64,000 nucleotides of DNA, taken from the NCBI RefSeq assembly GCF_027887165.1, contig NC_077227.1:349477207-349541206 (forward strand), in the 5' to 3' direction. Below, one piece after another: positions 22,263-32,929 of this stretch. Position 1 is the first letter of the stretch. Every line of letters begins with the position of its first letter. The notes under the pieces were generated by a model, which was not told the DNA's origin, did not search any database, and was given only the letters and a program-made list of their open reading frames with translations. The DNA is from Monodelphis domestica. Its lineage: Eukaryota; Chordata; Mammalia; Didelphimorphia; Didelphidae. A program made the translations under genes and the position numbers.

Positions 22263-22961
22263 CTTGTGTAGCACTAAAGAACAGACCTCAGACCCAATGG
22301 GGAGGAGCTAAGCTGGAGCTCCAGCAGCATTTGTATCAGAAGGTGGCTCAAATGTTGGTGCTACTTGAACCCATTCCCAGGAGGTGAAGTCATGGAACTG
22401 AGGATAGTGTGAGTGTATATATACATACATACACATATATACACATATGCATACACATAAATAATATATAGAGCTTTCAGATTTGCAAGGCACTTTGTAA
22501 GTATTATCTCATTGGTCTTTTTTTTTCTTTAGAATATTTTACAATGGTTACATGATTCATGGGACCCCACACACACACCTTCCCTCCCCCTTCCTGGAGC
22601 TGCTCATTGGTCTTTATAACAACCCTAGAAGGTTGGTGCTGTTATGATCCCCATTTTATGGCTGAGGAAACTGAAGTAGGTCAATATTCTCCTTAACAGA
22701 TTTCCGGGCAGTAACTTGCCCAGAGACACTGGCCTAATAAAAGTATAAAGCTGGGTATAAACCATGGTCTTCCTGAGTCCAGGTCCAGCATTGGCTCTAT
22801 CCAATGCGCCCACCACCTAGTGCCTCTGGATTTTTTCTCATAAAAGATTCAAGAGGACAAGGTCCTCCTTGGGCCTCATCTGACATATTCTCCATTCCTC
22901 TAAGGGTCACTAGTTTCCAATTAGCCTAATCAACCATTCCTTACCTGCCACCCCCTTTTTA
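22263..22961. other. Intergenic; MIR and L1 scraps and a CA/TA-rich run
   Basis: Includes an ATACATACACATATAT-rich low-complexity run near 22416-22460, a MIR piece near 22625-22810 and an L1 3'-end scrap at about 22515-22600 (TTTACAATGGTTACATGATTC). No coding exon was found. Confidence 0.5.
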
Positions 22962-23148
22962 TTTTTTTAAACCCTTACCTTCTGTCTTACTATCAGTTCT
23001 AAGATAGAAGAGTGGCAAGGGCTAGGCAGTTGGGGTTGAGTGACCCTTGGCTCAGAGCTAAGGAGTACCTGGAGTCAATTTTTGAACCTAGGACCTCCTT
23101 GTCTCTAAGCTTGGCTCTCTATCCACTGAACCACCTAGCTGCCCCCTG
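22962..23148 (-). mobile_element. CORE-SINE
   Basis: Antisense copy from TTTAAACCCTTACCTTCTG to CCACCTAGCTGCCCCC. The central CORE is partly replaced or decayed (GACCCTTGGCTCAGAGCTAAG). Confidence 0.85.
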
Positions 23149-23149
23149 T

Positions 23150-23680
23150 CCTTTTTTTTTTTCTAAATAGTTGATATAGTCTTTTAAAAATTACTTTAAT
23201 TTTCATATGTAGTCTTTCTACTTCCCCTAACAAGACAGCCATTCTTTGTTTTTAAAAAAAGTTAATTAAAGAGAGAGGTGGGGAAAAGTGGTTCAGAAAA
23301 ACCAACAAACATGTCAATGAAGTATGACAGTGATTTACAATATTCCACACAGAATTCTCAGTCAGCAAAGAAGGGACTTTTCTCAAAGAGTCCTTTTGAA
23401 GGATAAGCTAGGTCATTACAGTCAGAGCCTTTAGTTTGGTTTGGGATTGTTCTTTCCATATACTTTATTGAAGACACTGATTATATTGTTTTCCCTATTT
23501 TATTTTGCAGGTTTGTGGATCTCTCCATGATTCTCTGTATTTTTCATATTTGTAATTTCTCATGGTGTCATAATATTCCATTATATTCATTTACCACGTC
23601 TTGTTTACCCATTCCTTAAATGCATTTTGTTCTTCATCTTGATTTTCAAACTTTCTCAAGATCAAGAGGCAGGGACTGCA
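23150..23680 (-). mobile_element. L1 3'-end fragment
   Basis: Antisense L1 3' region, with a TTTTCATATGTAGTC-type end and then text for the conserved YYH..F..L-type region (CATGGTGTCATAATATTCC, ATTCATTTACCACGTCTTG, ACCCATTCCTTAAATGCAT). Confidence 0.5.
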
Positions 23681-23842
23681 GAAAAATTTCCAGGTTGAAA
23701 ATCTAGTGGGTAGAGACTGGGACACCCAAACTAGAGTGAGGGGTAGGGGTAGCAGGTCAGGTATACCAGCCTCTTCAGAAGTTGGAGACTGGAAATATTT
23801 AGGAATTCCTTGGTGTCTATTGAGCCATCCTTCCAGGGCTTT

Positions 23843-24414
23843 ATATTGTCAACATGGAATCTAGAAACCCCAAACTTGTAGCCTAGTAAGATCTGATTAC
23901 CCCCAAGTTTTAGGACTAGCTTGTAAGTTGGAGACCCCAAAGCTTGTACTTGTTCCCTGTTCCCCTGAGCATCCACCCTGAAGGGAATCCCAGGCTAGTA
24001 GTTTCAGACTGAATAATGGACCCTAAGGTAAAAGACAATCCACTTCAGGTGGGGGAATAAGGTTAAGCCAGTAAGTCTTTAGCACAATAGGCAGCACATC
24101 AGTCTCATAAGCTGAAGGTCCCCAGTCCAATCCTCTGAAGGAGGGTGTGATATACTGGGAAAGGCTTCTGGAGACAAGAAGAGTCACTTGGCTTGGACCT
24201 AGCCTCCACCTCAAGTGGATTCTCTTTTATCTTAGGGTCCACTATTTAGTTTGAAACTGCTAGCCTGAGATTCCCTTCAGGATGGATTCTCACAGGAACA
24301 AGGAACAAGTACAAGCTTTGGGGTCACCAACCTACAAGCTAGTCCTAAAACTTGGGGTTCATCAGATCTTACTCAACTACAAGTTTGGGCTTCTAGATTC
24401 CATGATGACAATAC
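23843..24414. repeat. Inverted repeat of about 220-bp arms around a tRNA-Met-like core
   Basis: The left arm, 23843-24063, and the right arm, about 24191-24414, are reverse complements at roughly 90% by eye, paired through landmarks such as CAAGTTTTAGGACTAGCTTG, CCCCAAAGCTTGTACTTGTTC and GACCCTAAGGTAAAAGA. The arms contain the start of the LTR family seen at 5902 (CATGGAATCTAGAA). The spacer of about 125 bp holds a tRNA-Met-like sequence (24072-24143). Transcribed or single-stranded, the arms would form a long hairpin. It could be two LTR-type pieces inserted head to head or a foldback element. Confidence 0.8.
24072..24143 (+). pseudogene. tRNA-Met-like pseudogene in the centre of the inverted repeat
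   Basis: It keeps the tRNA-Met D arm (TTAGCACAATAGGCAGCAC), the anticodon loop CTCATAA with a CAT anticodon, and GCTGAAGGTC. The B-box region is changed (AGTCCAATCC) and the acceptor stem does not pair well. It is therefore a pseudogene or tRNA-derived module rather than a working tRNA. Confidence 0.6.
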
Positions 24415-25379
24415 ATATTTGTTGCATTTTATCTTCACAAAGCCCTGGGAGGTGGGGACTACTATTATCCCCTGAAGACTGAGGCACTAAAAGGGAGGGG
24501 AGCACTGAATCTGAGTCCCTTAGAGAGCCAGGGAATGCTTGAGTGTACCATACTGTCCTTCACCTCCTTATTATTAAGAAAAAGTTACTTAACAGTTTGG
24601 AGGGTGAGGAAACCTTCTCCATCAGAATCCTAATTTTCCAAGGTCACTGTCTTTCCCCAGAGCTAAGAGTGTTTTTCATGCCACTGGAGATTGCAGTGCC
24701 TGCCCCATGAGGAAAAAAAAAAACAACCTTAGATAAAGCTCTTATATTCTCTAAAGTTCCTTCAAGCTCTATGTTCTATGTTGCTTTATGGCACAGGAAA
24801 GAGTCCTGACTTTGTCATCTGAGGCTTAAATCCCATTTGTAATTTGTATGATCTTAGAAAAATAAACTCTCCGTGGCTCGGTTTCCTCATCTATAAAATG
24901 AGGTAGACTTCTGACTATCCATTCTCTACTGCCCCTTATTTGTCTAAATCTTTCATATACAGTCTTGATTCCCCCCCCCCCCCCACTTAAATAATGTAGA
25001 TGGTTTGGATTTTATAGTTTTATTGTATTTGCTTTCGAATTTTATTCCATGTATTTGATTCTTTGTAAGCATTACACTTGAAATGAGAAAATGACTTTGC
25101 TGGGTGGAGGGAGCAAGGAAAGAGAAATATTGAAGGGAGGAGAAAGGTGAATTAAGAAGCCAATTAGGACCAGGAGAGAGAAACAGGGAAGGGGGTGGGA
25201 TTAAGGGGTGTGGCGGTACACCGAACAGGCTCATTGGCGGTTCCAGTATTTGTCCTTCCGCTTGTCTATCCACAGCTCTCACCCCTGAGGCATCCACCTT
25301 TGTCAGGGCTGTGGTAGCTAGACTGAGAGGTGGCCACTCTTCCCCTCCCCCAGCCCCAGGCCCTGCCACTTCCCTACCC
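24415..25379. other. Upstream flank of the SLC26A2 CpG island
   Basis: Includes MIR-like scraps (about 24820-24905) and a run of 16 C at 24970-24985. No exon was recognised. G+C rises toward the right. Confidence 0.45.
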
Positions 25380-25639
25380 TAGGATCTGCCACACAGGCAC
25401 GAAATTTTCGCCAACCCCAGTCTTGCTTGAGGCTCTTGCTCCAGGGAGGGGAAGTCAGGGGAAAGGGAGGGAAGTCTTCGGTGGGCGGGGCCGGGGAAGG
25501 CTGGGCCTCTCCTGCTTTGCGAGAGCCCGACTGGCTGCCTGCGTGGCCGGAGAGAGCACAGGGGCGGGCGCTTTTAAAGGAAGTCTCCCTCCGGTCCGAA
25601 CCCCGCGCGTGGTGTTTCCCTGCTTTTTCAGCTTTTCGC

Positions 25640-25700
25640 TGCGTCGGCCGTGCGGGCTCCCCCTCCACTGGCCCGTGCCCTTCTCAGTAAGAGTAGTAGT

Positions 25701-25737
<37 letters not shown>

Positions 25738-25833
25738 CAGCAACAGCAGCAGCAGCAGCAGCTGCAGAAGAACCGGCGTTCCCCGGCCCGCCTGCTCCAG
25801 TACCAGGACCGAGTCGGACTGACAGCTGGAGAG
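25640..25833 (+). other. SLC26A2: Probable SLC26A2 noncoding exon 1
   Basis: A candidate donor, GAGAG/GTGCGC, ends at 25833 inside the CpG island. Joining it to the acceptor at 46933 leaves an in-frame TGA just upstream (GAC-TGA-CAG across 25818-25826), so the ATG at 46938 would be the first usable start. The start coordinate is only a guess at the transcription start. No transcript evidence is available here. Confidence 0.45.
25692..25763 (+). repeat. Trinucleotide (AGT/AGC)n run in the promoter exon
   Basis: A few AGT units, about a dozen AGC (CAG) units, one interruption with TAG and CAA, then another stretch of CAG units. It reads as poly-Ser, poly-Ala or poly-Leu on different frames and strands, but there is no support for translation. 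Confidence 0.95.
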
Positions 25834-26059
25834 GTGCGCGCCTTGCGAGCTCTTGGATGCCTGAGGGAAGAAGGGAAAGGGACATCCTGGAAACTTTTCG
25901 GGAATTGCGTGTGTTTGAAGGGAGTCTTAAGTCTCATCCTTAAGAGTGACCTTCTTTAGACCAGGCAGACGTTCACAGTTTGGATTGTTCAACTATTTAT
26001 TAAGTGAGCCCAGTATGTAATGTTGCTTATCTAGGAACCAGAATGCTTTTATTTCTCAT

Positions 26060-26410
26060 CAGAAAAGCTAGGATTTGTATAGAACTTTAAAGTTTGCAGT
26101 GGTCTTTATTCATATTATCTTATTTAAGAAAAACAGCAATCGTTTATTCCTATAGAGCTTTAAGATTTGAAAAGAACTTCCTATTATCTCATTTAATAAT
26201 AATAGCTTGCATTTATATCACACTTTATGGTTTTCCAAGAACTTTATATTATCTAATTTAATAACAGCTAACATTTCTACATGTTTAAGGTTGCAAAGGT
26301 ATTTATTCATATTATCTCATATAATAGTAGTAACCATTAACATTTCTATAGAACCTTAAGGTTTGCAAAGGGCTTTGTTCATATTATTTCATTTATTAGT
26401 AATAATAGGT
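26060..26410. repeat. Degenerate tandem array, about five 60-75 bp units
   Basis: The motif order CATTTATAT, A-CTTTAAGGTTTGCAAAG, TATTCATATTATCTCATTTAAT recurs about five times. Units begin near 26066, 26131, 26201, 26266 and 26326, and resemble the 3' tail of a MIR-type SINE (compare 20945-21010). A single SINE has one such tail, so this looks like local tandem duplication of a SINE tail in SLC26A2 intron 1. Confidence 0.7.
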
Positions 26411-26560
26411 ATTAGCACTTAGTGCCAGGCAGTATGCTAAAGGCTTTACAATTATTGTCTCATTTGATCTTCACCACAATACGTGGAGGTAGATGCTTTT
26501 ATTCTCCTTATTTTACAAATATGCAAACTGAAGCAGATATCGGCATATAGTTAAGAAGTG
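26411..26560 (-). mobile_element. MIR fragment adjoining the tandem array
   Basis: Antisense MIR tail and core (CACTTAGTGCCAGGCAG, TATTGTCTCATTTGATC, TTTTACAAATATGCAAACTGA). Confidence 0.65.
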
Positions 26561-26609
26561 TCTGAGACTGACTTTGGGCTTGCCTAAGACTAATGTCTTA
26601 GGGGATAGA

Positions 26610-26875
26610 ATGCTGGGCCTGGAATCAGGAAGTTGTTGAGTCCTGTCTGACTCTTCATGACCCTGTGGACTACAGCAGCTAGTGCTGTTCATTATGTTTT
26701 CTTGGCAAAGATACCAGAGTGGTTTCCTTTTTCCTTTTCTAGCGGATTAAAGCAAACAGAGGTTAGGTGAATTGCTCAGGGTCACACAGTAAGTATCCGA
26801 GGTTGGGCTTGAACTTAAGTCTTCCTGACTAAGCCTACAACTCTATTCACTGAGTAGCCCAACTGCCAGAAAGGT
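26610..26875 (-). mobile_element. SINE1-like copy
   Basis: Antisense: GAGTCCTGTCTGACTCTTCA, GACCCTGTGGACTACAGCA, GGATTAAAGCAAACAGAGG, GCTCAGGGTCACACAGTAAG and CTATTCACTGAGTAGCC. Confidence 0.8.
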
Positions 26876-27107
26876 CTGAGTTCAAATTCAGCCTCAGACA
26901 CTAGTTGTGACCTTGAGCAAATTATTTAACTTATGTTTATCTTGGAGGTAGCTAGATAGACAGAGCTTAATCCACTGGAAGAGGAAATAGCAAATTACCC
27001 AAAGGCACACAGGTAGTAAGTAGTAGAGTCTGGATTTCAAAGTAGGACCTCTGACTTCTAGTCCAGGATTTTTCCCACTGCTTCAACCTTTCATTTTATT
27101 ATTATTA

Positions 27108-27297
27108 TTTTTAACCCTTACTTCCATCTTAGAATCAATATTCTGTATTAGTTCTAAGGCAGAAGAGCAGTAAGGGCTAGGCAAGGGGGGTTAAGTGACT
27201 TGCCCAGGGTCACATAGGTAGGAAGTATCTGCAGCCAACCCTGGACCTCCCATCTCTAGGCCTAGCTCTCAATCCACTGAGTCACCCAGCTGCCCTC
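27108..27297 (-). mobile_element. CORE-SINE, well preserved
   Basis: Antisense full-length copy: TTAACCCTTACTTCCATC, TTAGTTCTAAGGCAGAAGAG, GTGACTTGCCCAGGGTCAC, then CTCTCAATCCACTGAG and CAGCTGCCCT. Confidence 0.9.
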
Positions 27298-28167
27298 CAA
27301 CTTTTTATTTTAAAAATGAGCCTAGAGAAGGAACTTTGTTTCATAGACTCTTAAAAACTAGAAAGTACCTGGGATACCATCTAGGTAACAAAGAAAATGA
27401 GCAAGATTAAAAACCCAGCCTAATTCTATTTCTCTTTCCATCATATCCAGTTATCTTCCATTGAGAAACATAAGAATTCAAAATATCTAATAGTGAAGAT
27501 GCTGGTTTAGAATTTGTTTGGATAAAAAGTGTTGCAAATGGAATTTGGGCAAACAAGGCAACTCTGAGCAAAATATCATTTATTAATAGGATGTCAAACC
27601 TATTAGTAAGTGGGTCTTATGGTCTGCCTCCATTTGTGCCAAAAGACCCAGAAGTAAGGGTGAGTAATGCCTTTTCAACTTATATATGTCTTCCTTTTGT
27701 TTGATCTGACAGTACATCATTTGGACCTCTCCTGGGAAAGGCAAGGCAATCCAAATTGGTGGATGTATTAAAGAGGTGGGTTAATAGTTCTCAGCTCCTT
27801 TTTCTTTCAAGGGGCAGGAGTGGTCCTCAGGATCAGTCTGTAGCCAGAGAAAGTAGGTTGGCTTTTAAGATATGGCTAAGCATGCCCCTCTTGCCGAAGG
27901 ATGTTAACTGCCTCATGAGACCCAGCTACCTCTAGCAATCTTGGCTAGAAAAAACACAAGACATGCCAGTCAGATTTTCACTACCTTGATTTTCCCATTG
28001 TAGAACATGGTGACCACCTTCAACTTTGGTCAGAAAAGCAAGGACACAAGAGTTCTTTGGCGGGTTCAACCCTGACTTGACTTCTATTAACTGATTAACA
28101 AGTCCTTAGAGACTGGGAATAATCACAATACTTAGTCATAACTTTAGAAACGACCTGCTTTTCAGAA

Positions 28168-28198
28168 ATGTATATGTGTGTGTGTGTGTGTGTGTGTG
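28168..28198. repeat. (TG)n microsatellite
   Basis: About 14 TG units within SLC26A2 intron 1. Confidence 0.95.
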
Positions 28199-28609
28199 GG
28201 AACAGTTTTTGTCAAAATGAAGAAAAGATAGATCATATAGCACAGTATTAATATTCCTCAAAAGTATAAGGTTAACAAGGAAAGGGTTAGATGTAGACTG
28301 GCTTTGGATTTCCTTCAGGTCAAGAATCTCTGCTCTATTTAAATGAACTAATGAGATTCTAAGGAATTTAGCATAATTGCAGGGAAGAAGTATAAGGTTA
28401 AGATAGTTGGATAGAAGTAATGGTTTCCCATTGAATAGAGGAATCTGAAAAAAAGGGGGAGCAACAAAATAACGGAGAAGACTTAAGATGTGGTGAACAT
28501 TTACACTGGACTATTTATTAGATGATTTGGAATGAATAGCATCAATCCCATTTTTAGAGGTGGATGCTGATACTATGAATTGTTTGTAATGACATTTGAG
28601 TATTGAAAT

Positions 28610-29210
28610 ACTAAACTGAAATAATAGTTTATTTAAGATAAGGGAAGGAAGGGAAAGGAATTGGGATGATCTATCTAAAGATATAGAAATAAACCTCCCA
28701 CCAACTCTAGTTGGTAACTTCAGAGAGATGGTATCTACACTGTGTTATCTCTCTACCCAAAAGTCCCAGTTCCTATAATACAATACACTTCACTAACTCA
28801 AATTCCACCTTGGGTGGTAATAGAGGTAGTGAGGTAAGAAGGTAAGCAGCAACAGGGCTCAAAGGGAAGGTCTCACTGACAGATGGTTTTTGGTGTTTTC
28901 AGCATATTTCAGCATATGTATTCAGATATTCAGGAATATCTCTCAGCATCAACTGCATCCACAAGAACAGGGAATTGGTAAGATAAATCACAAGGAAGCC
29001 ACAGGAGAGAGAATAGCTAGTTCACCAGGTCCACTCTAGGAGACTAGACAAAACTCAACCTCCTGCTTAACTATCTGTTAGAAGAAGCAACAGTCCTGTC
29101 ACTTCTCCAGAATTCTGGAACTTTCCTGCTTCTGCCTTTTCAGTAGCTCCTGCTACTCCTAATTTCCCTATAACAGTATACATAATGGTATTAAGGGAAG
29201 AGCTTCCTCA
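28610..29210 (-). mobile_element. LTR-type element, antisense
   Basis: Shares the TTTATTTAAGATAAGG-type region with 12840-12890 (an inverted polyadenylation region). It runs to about CAATTGCATATGTAACA. No internal viral sequence was recognised. Boundaries are approximate. Confidence 0.4.
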
Positions 29211-29411
29211 ATTGCATATGTAACAAACAGCACTTCTCCTTTTCTTGTCCCCTTCTGCCACATATATGATAAGCCTTCCCGTATCATCAGAAGTATGTTA
29301 TGACTTTATGGTTCACTCCTATCTTAGGAGATAGTCATAGCTTCCTTTGTCTGGGCCTTACATTGGCCAGGGTAAGATGGACTATTTCGAATCTTAATGG
29401 GAATTAACTAG

Positions 29412-29974
29412 AGTATTGGTTCTCAAACTTTTTCTTCTTAGGACCCTTTTTACACTTTAAAATATTACAGGTATTCTTTCCACAGCAAGGGGCTATAGGG
29501 ACATGGTGTCCCTATCATCTGGAAAATTTGCATAAAATTTAGACCAGAAAAGAAGAATGATTTTTTCTTTTTCTTTTATGGGATATTTACAAAAGAAATT
29601 GTGTATATTTATGGTATTAAAAGATAAAATATACTAATATGATACAAGCATTTATGCATTTCTGAATTTCTAAACTTCTTTGTTATCTGTTGGCCTTGGC
29701 TTATTTTCTGTAGCTTCCACAAAACTTCCCCCAAAATTCCCACTTAATTGCTTATGGCGATTGGTGATATATCAAAACTCAGGTGAGGAAAGTTGTAATG
29801 TGGAAGGGATCCCTTCCACCACCAAAGAATTCTTGTTTATATGGGTTATAACTATCAATATTTACCATGTTAGAAATTTTAAAAGCTTAGTGTTATTATG
29901 CAGATAGTTTTGGGCTCCCTAAAAAGATCTTAGGGACCTCCAAGAATCTCTAGACCACACTTTGAGAATAACTG
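29412..29974 (+). mobile_element. hAT-Charlie DNA transposon relic
   Basis: The ends are imperfect inverted repeats: TTGGTTCTCAAACTTTTTC near 29416, and CCACACTTTGAGAATAACTG ending 29974. The internal text TATATGGGTTATAACTATCA and TTTACCATGTTAGAAATT matches the non-autonomous Charlie elements I remember. No transposase ORF and no clear 8-bp duplication are visible. Confidence 0.7.
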
Positions 29975-30539
29975 AAATAGGACTTTCTCATTTCCATCCA
30001 GTTCATTCAAATACATGAGGAGGCTAAGTTCTTTGGAAGGCTATCTTCAGCTATTGATACATTTTATATGGATATTGTGCAGGAAGTGCTGCTCTTCAAA
30101 CAATTATTAGTATTTTGTGATATAGTAACCATTTGAAGGCTTATAATTAAACTAAGGAATCAGTGTGGAATTGGTCAAAAGGGAAACAGTATCAGGGATC
30201 TGGGTTTTATTCCTAGCTGTGTGATTTGATGTAAGATTATTCTACCTGCCTTGGTTTTATTCTATGTAAATATGAAAGAATTGGACTAAATAATCTCTAA
30301 AGTCCCTTCCAGTTTTAAATCTTGTGATCTGTGATGGGGGTATCATCAATGAGGTAGAGATATCTTCTCAATCTGCAGACACTTCTAAATGGGATAGAGG
30401 CCTTCTTTTGGATCCTTTGCCATCTTGGGACTGTAAGTCGTACATCTAAAGATGTCCAATGTAAAGGATGAAAAAGAAGCCTCTTCCTTGAAGTAATGAA
30501 ATAGAAAATTCCTTGATTTATAACCTAAAATTCCTGAGG

Positions 30540-30735
30540 ATGGCAGCATGGTTTAGTGGAGAGACTATTGGACTTGGAATCTCAAAGAAAGACCTGATTT
30601 GAGTTCTACTTGGATCACACTTGTGACTAACGAGCAATTGACTTAAAACCTATCTGAGCCTCAGGGTTCTCATCTGTAAAATAAGGGTTTTGGAACTCTA
30701 AGACTTCTTTCAACTCCAAATCTGTGATACCATGG
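30540..30735 (+). mobile_element. MIR
   Basis: Sense order: CAGCATGGTTTAGTGGAGAG, GACTTGGAATCTC, a decayed core, then CCTCAGGGTTCTCATCTGTAAAAT. Confidence 0.75.
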
Positions 30736-31014
30736 GTTAGCCATTAGATTATCTAAACTATTCGACCTGGGACTTAGGGACACTCTTTTTCTGTTTTTCC
30801 TTTACCATTTTTTATTAAGATTGTCTTTAGGTTGATCACAGTTGATCTCAGCCATAGAATAGTTTATTCAGATAGAAAAGGGAGTTGTCATCTTAGATCA
30901 TTTGAACCCTAGAAAAGAATTTTTAATATAAACCTTTTTTTTTTCTTTTAAGAAACTGCCTTGAGAGATTTTTGTTGGATGTTTTTTTGTAGGTTTATAG
31001 GATTGTAGTTCAGG

Positions 31015-31145
31015 CTTGGAAAGGACCTTAAGAGTTCATTTAGTCCAACCACTCCGTTTTACAGATAAAGAGATTAAGGCTCAGAGAGAAAATGTGATTT
31101 GCCCAGGGGCACCCAGATAGTAGGTAGCAGACCCAGGACTAAACC
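31015..31145 (-). mobile_element. MIR fragment
   Basis: GAAAGGACCTTAAGAGTTC, TTTTACAGATAAAGAGATTA and GCCCAGGGGCACCCAGATAG in antisense order. Confidence 0.65.
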
Positions 31146-31859
31146 CAGGTCTTCTGATTTCAAAGCGCATCTTGGACTTGTATGGCACAAAGTAAATAGT
31201 GTAAATTGTAAATATACCTCTCAAGGCCTTTTTTTTTTTTTTAAGATAGAATTGGTGGAAATATTGAATTGCAAGCCCAGAAAGAAAAACATGCACAAAA
31301 AATAATTTTCCAAACTACATAACTTTTCCAACCCTGATTAACTGATTTTTCCTAATCAAGGAAAGTCTTGCTTTGGGATAGTTTGCTTGCTTCTTCTGTT
31401 ATTTCAGTCAGAAGGGTATGTGAAAAAGCTGAGAATGTATCCCTTAGTTCAGTGCCTTTTGGGTGAATGATCCTTTTAGGACAAATAAAGATGGCAGTTG
31501 TAAGCAGTGCTTAGCAGAGGTATAGTGTCAGCCTTTAACATGTCTGCAGATCCTGAAAGAAATTTACTTTTGTCTTAATTTACTCTTGGTACTTTTATAT
31601 CATATGTGACCTGGCTCCTGAATCAAATTTTTAAATCTCTCAGTTATTTCTTCGGGTTATTGATTTGAATGATGTTAAAGGTGGGGAGATGCTAGGGGGG
31701 AAAAAAGCATTTTGAAAGCAAAGCATTTGGATGCAGAAGACCTTGGTGAACTATAGAGGATTACAGAACTGGAAGGAACCCTAGGGGCTGTTGAAATGAA
31801 TACCATCATTTTAAAAATAAGGGAACTGAGGGCTTAAAGGGTTCCATCATTTGCTCAGT

Positions 31860-32095
31860 CAGCTGCTAGGTGGTGCCAGGAGTGGAGTCAGGAAGACCCC
31901 TCTCCCTGAATTCAAATCTGGCCTCAGACACTTTCTAGCTATGGACAAGTTACTTAACCCTTTTTGCCTGTTTCCTCATCTGTAAAATGAGCTGGAGAGG
32001 GAAATGATAAACTAATCAAGGATCTTTGCCCAAAAAAACCCAAATGGGGTCATGAAGAATTGGATACAACTCAAAAAGATCAAACAACAAAACAA
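31860..32095 (+). mobile_element. SINE1-like copy, sense
   Basis: GCTGCTAGGTGGTGCCAGG head, GACCCCTCTCCCTGAATTC, CTGTTTCCTCATCTGTAAAA, then CCAAATGGGGTCATGAAGAA and an AACAAAACAAC-rich 3' end. Confidence 0.85.
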
Positions 32096-32224
32096 CGAAA
32101 TGCAATCTGCTCAAAAATGGCAATGGATTGGCATTGCCTGTAGGAATAAGTTTAGTGAGACTATATGGAACTACATGACCTCATATGGAAAGAACAGCAA
32201 CTCTGGTCCTAGATCCAAAGCTTA

Positions 32225-32345
32225 CCTCTGACTTTTACTACCTATATGATCTTGGGCAAGTCACTTAACCTCTGTGGGCCTCATTTTTTTTTTATCTGTT
32301 AAATGAGGGAGTTGGATTAGTTGGCCTTCTAGTTCTAGATTTAGA
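32225..32345 (+). mobile_element. MIR fragment
   Basis: TATGATCTTGGGCAAGTCAC, TTAACCTCTGTGGGCCTC and ATCTGTTAAATGAGG are a typical MIR core and tail. Confidence 0.75.
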
Positions 32346-32929
32346 ATCCTCATCTCCCAACCTACCTCTTTCTCAATTCACACTGTTTACTTGGATCAGA
32401 GTAATTGATTGGGAAATTCCTTTAATGTACCTGAACAATATTGTGCTTATATCTATCCCCCCCACCCCTTCCTTCTTCTCTTAGCAATTCAAATCTCATA
32501 CATCCTTCGGACTTACTTCCTTTTCCTTGATGGCTTCCTGGTCTGCTTTATCTCACACAGAGTCCTTTCTCTAGTTTCTTAATGATTTTGAAGTCCTGAT
32601 GTCCCCATTATCAATGAGCCTTTAGCATATAGAGCAAAAGGAGAATCAAAATAGCTTTGTAAACCTTAGCTATAAAATGTCAACTTCTAATATAATTTTT
32701 ATAAAATTGATTGTCGACTATACAGTAAAGGGATCTTGGAATTCCCCCTTCTCCCAACACTTTCCTGAAACAGCTTTTAAAGTAGTTTCAGTATTTTGAG
32801 AGGTAGAGGTTGCACAACAAACTTAAACTCAAAGTCTTGCAAAATTAAATACATAGTGAATAAACATGGTCTCTTTTGCAATAATGACTTATGGTAGCTT
32901 GCCAAGGTACTTGATGGAATTACCATAAT

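Larger units (their letters stand above)
25380..25860 (+). promoter_or_regulatory. SLC26A2: CpG-island promoter, probable SLC26A2
   Basis: This is the only long G+C-rich, CpG-rich interval in the window (for example GGTGGGCGGGGCCGGGG near 25480, and GGTCCGAACCCCGCGCGTGG). GC boxes (GGGCGGGG) are present and there is no convincing TATA box. It lies 21 kb upstream of the SLC26A2 ATG. In human SLC26A2 a noncoding first exon is known about 24 kb upstream, so size and orientation fit. The association with SLC26A2 is inferred from position. A bidirectional role or another gene cannot be excluded. Confidence 0.75.

Noticed and set aside
24072-24143. A functional tRNA-Met gene
   Set aside because: Poor acceptor-stem pairing and a changed B box make it a pseudogene or tRNA-derived module.
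25455-25943. ORFs with poly-Ser, poly-Ala, poly-Leu or poly-Cys on both strands of the CpG island
   Set aside because: These arise from the AGC trinucleotide run and from G+C bias. No homology, and the splice donor suggests the exon is noncoding.
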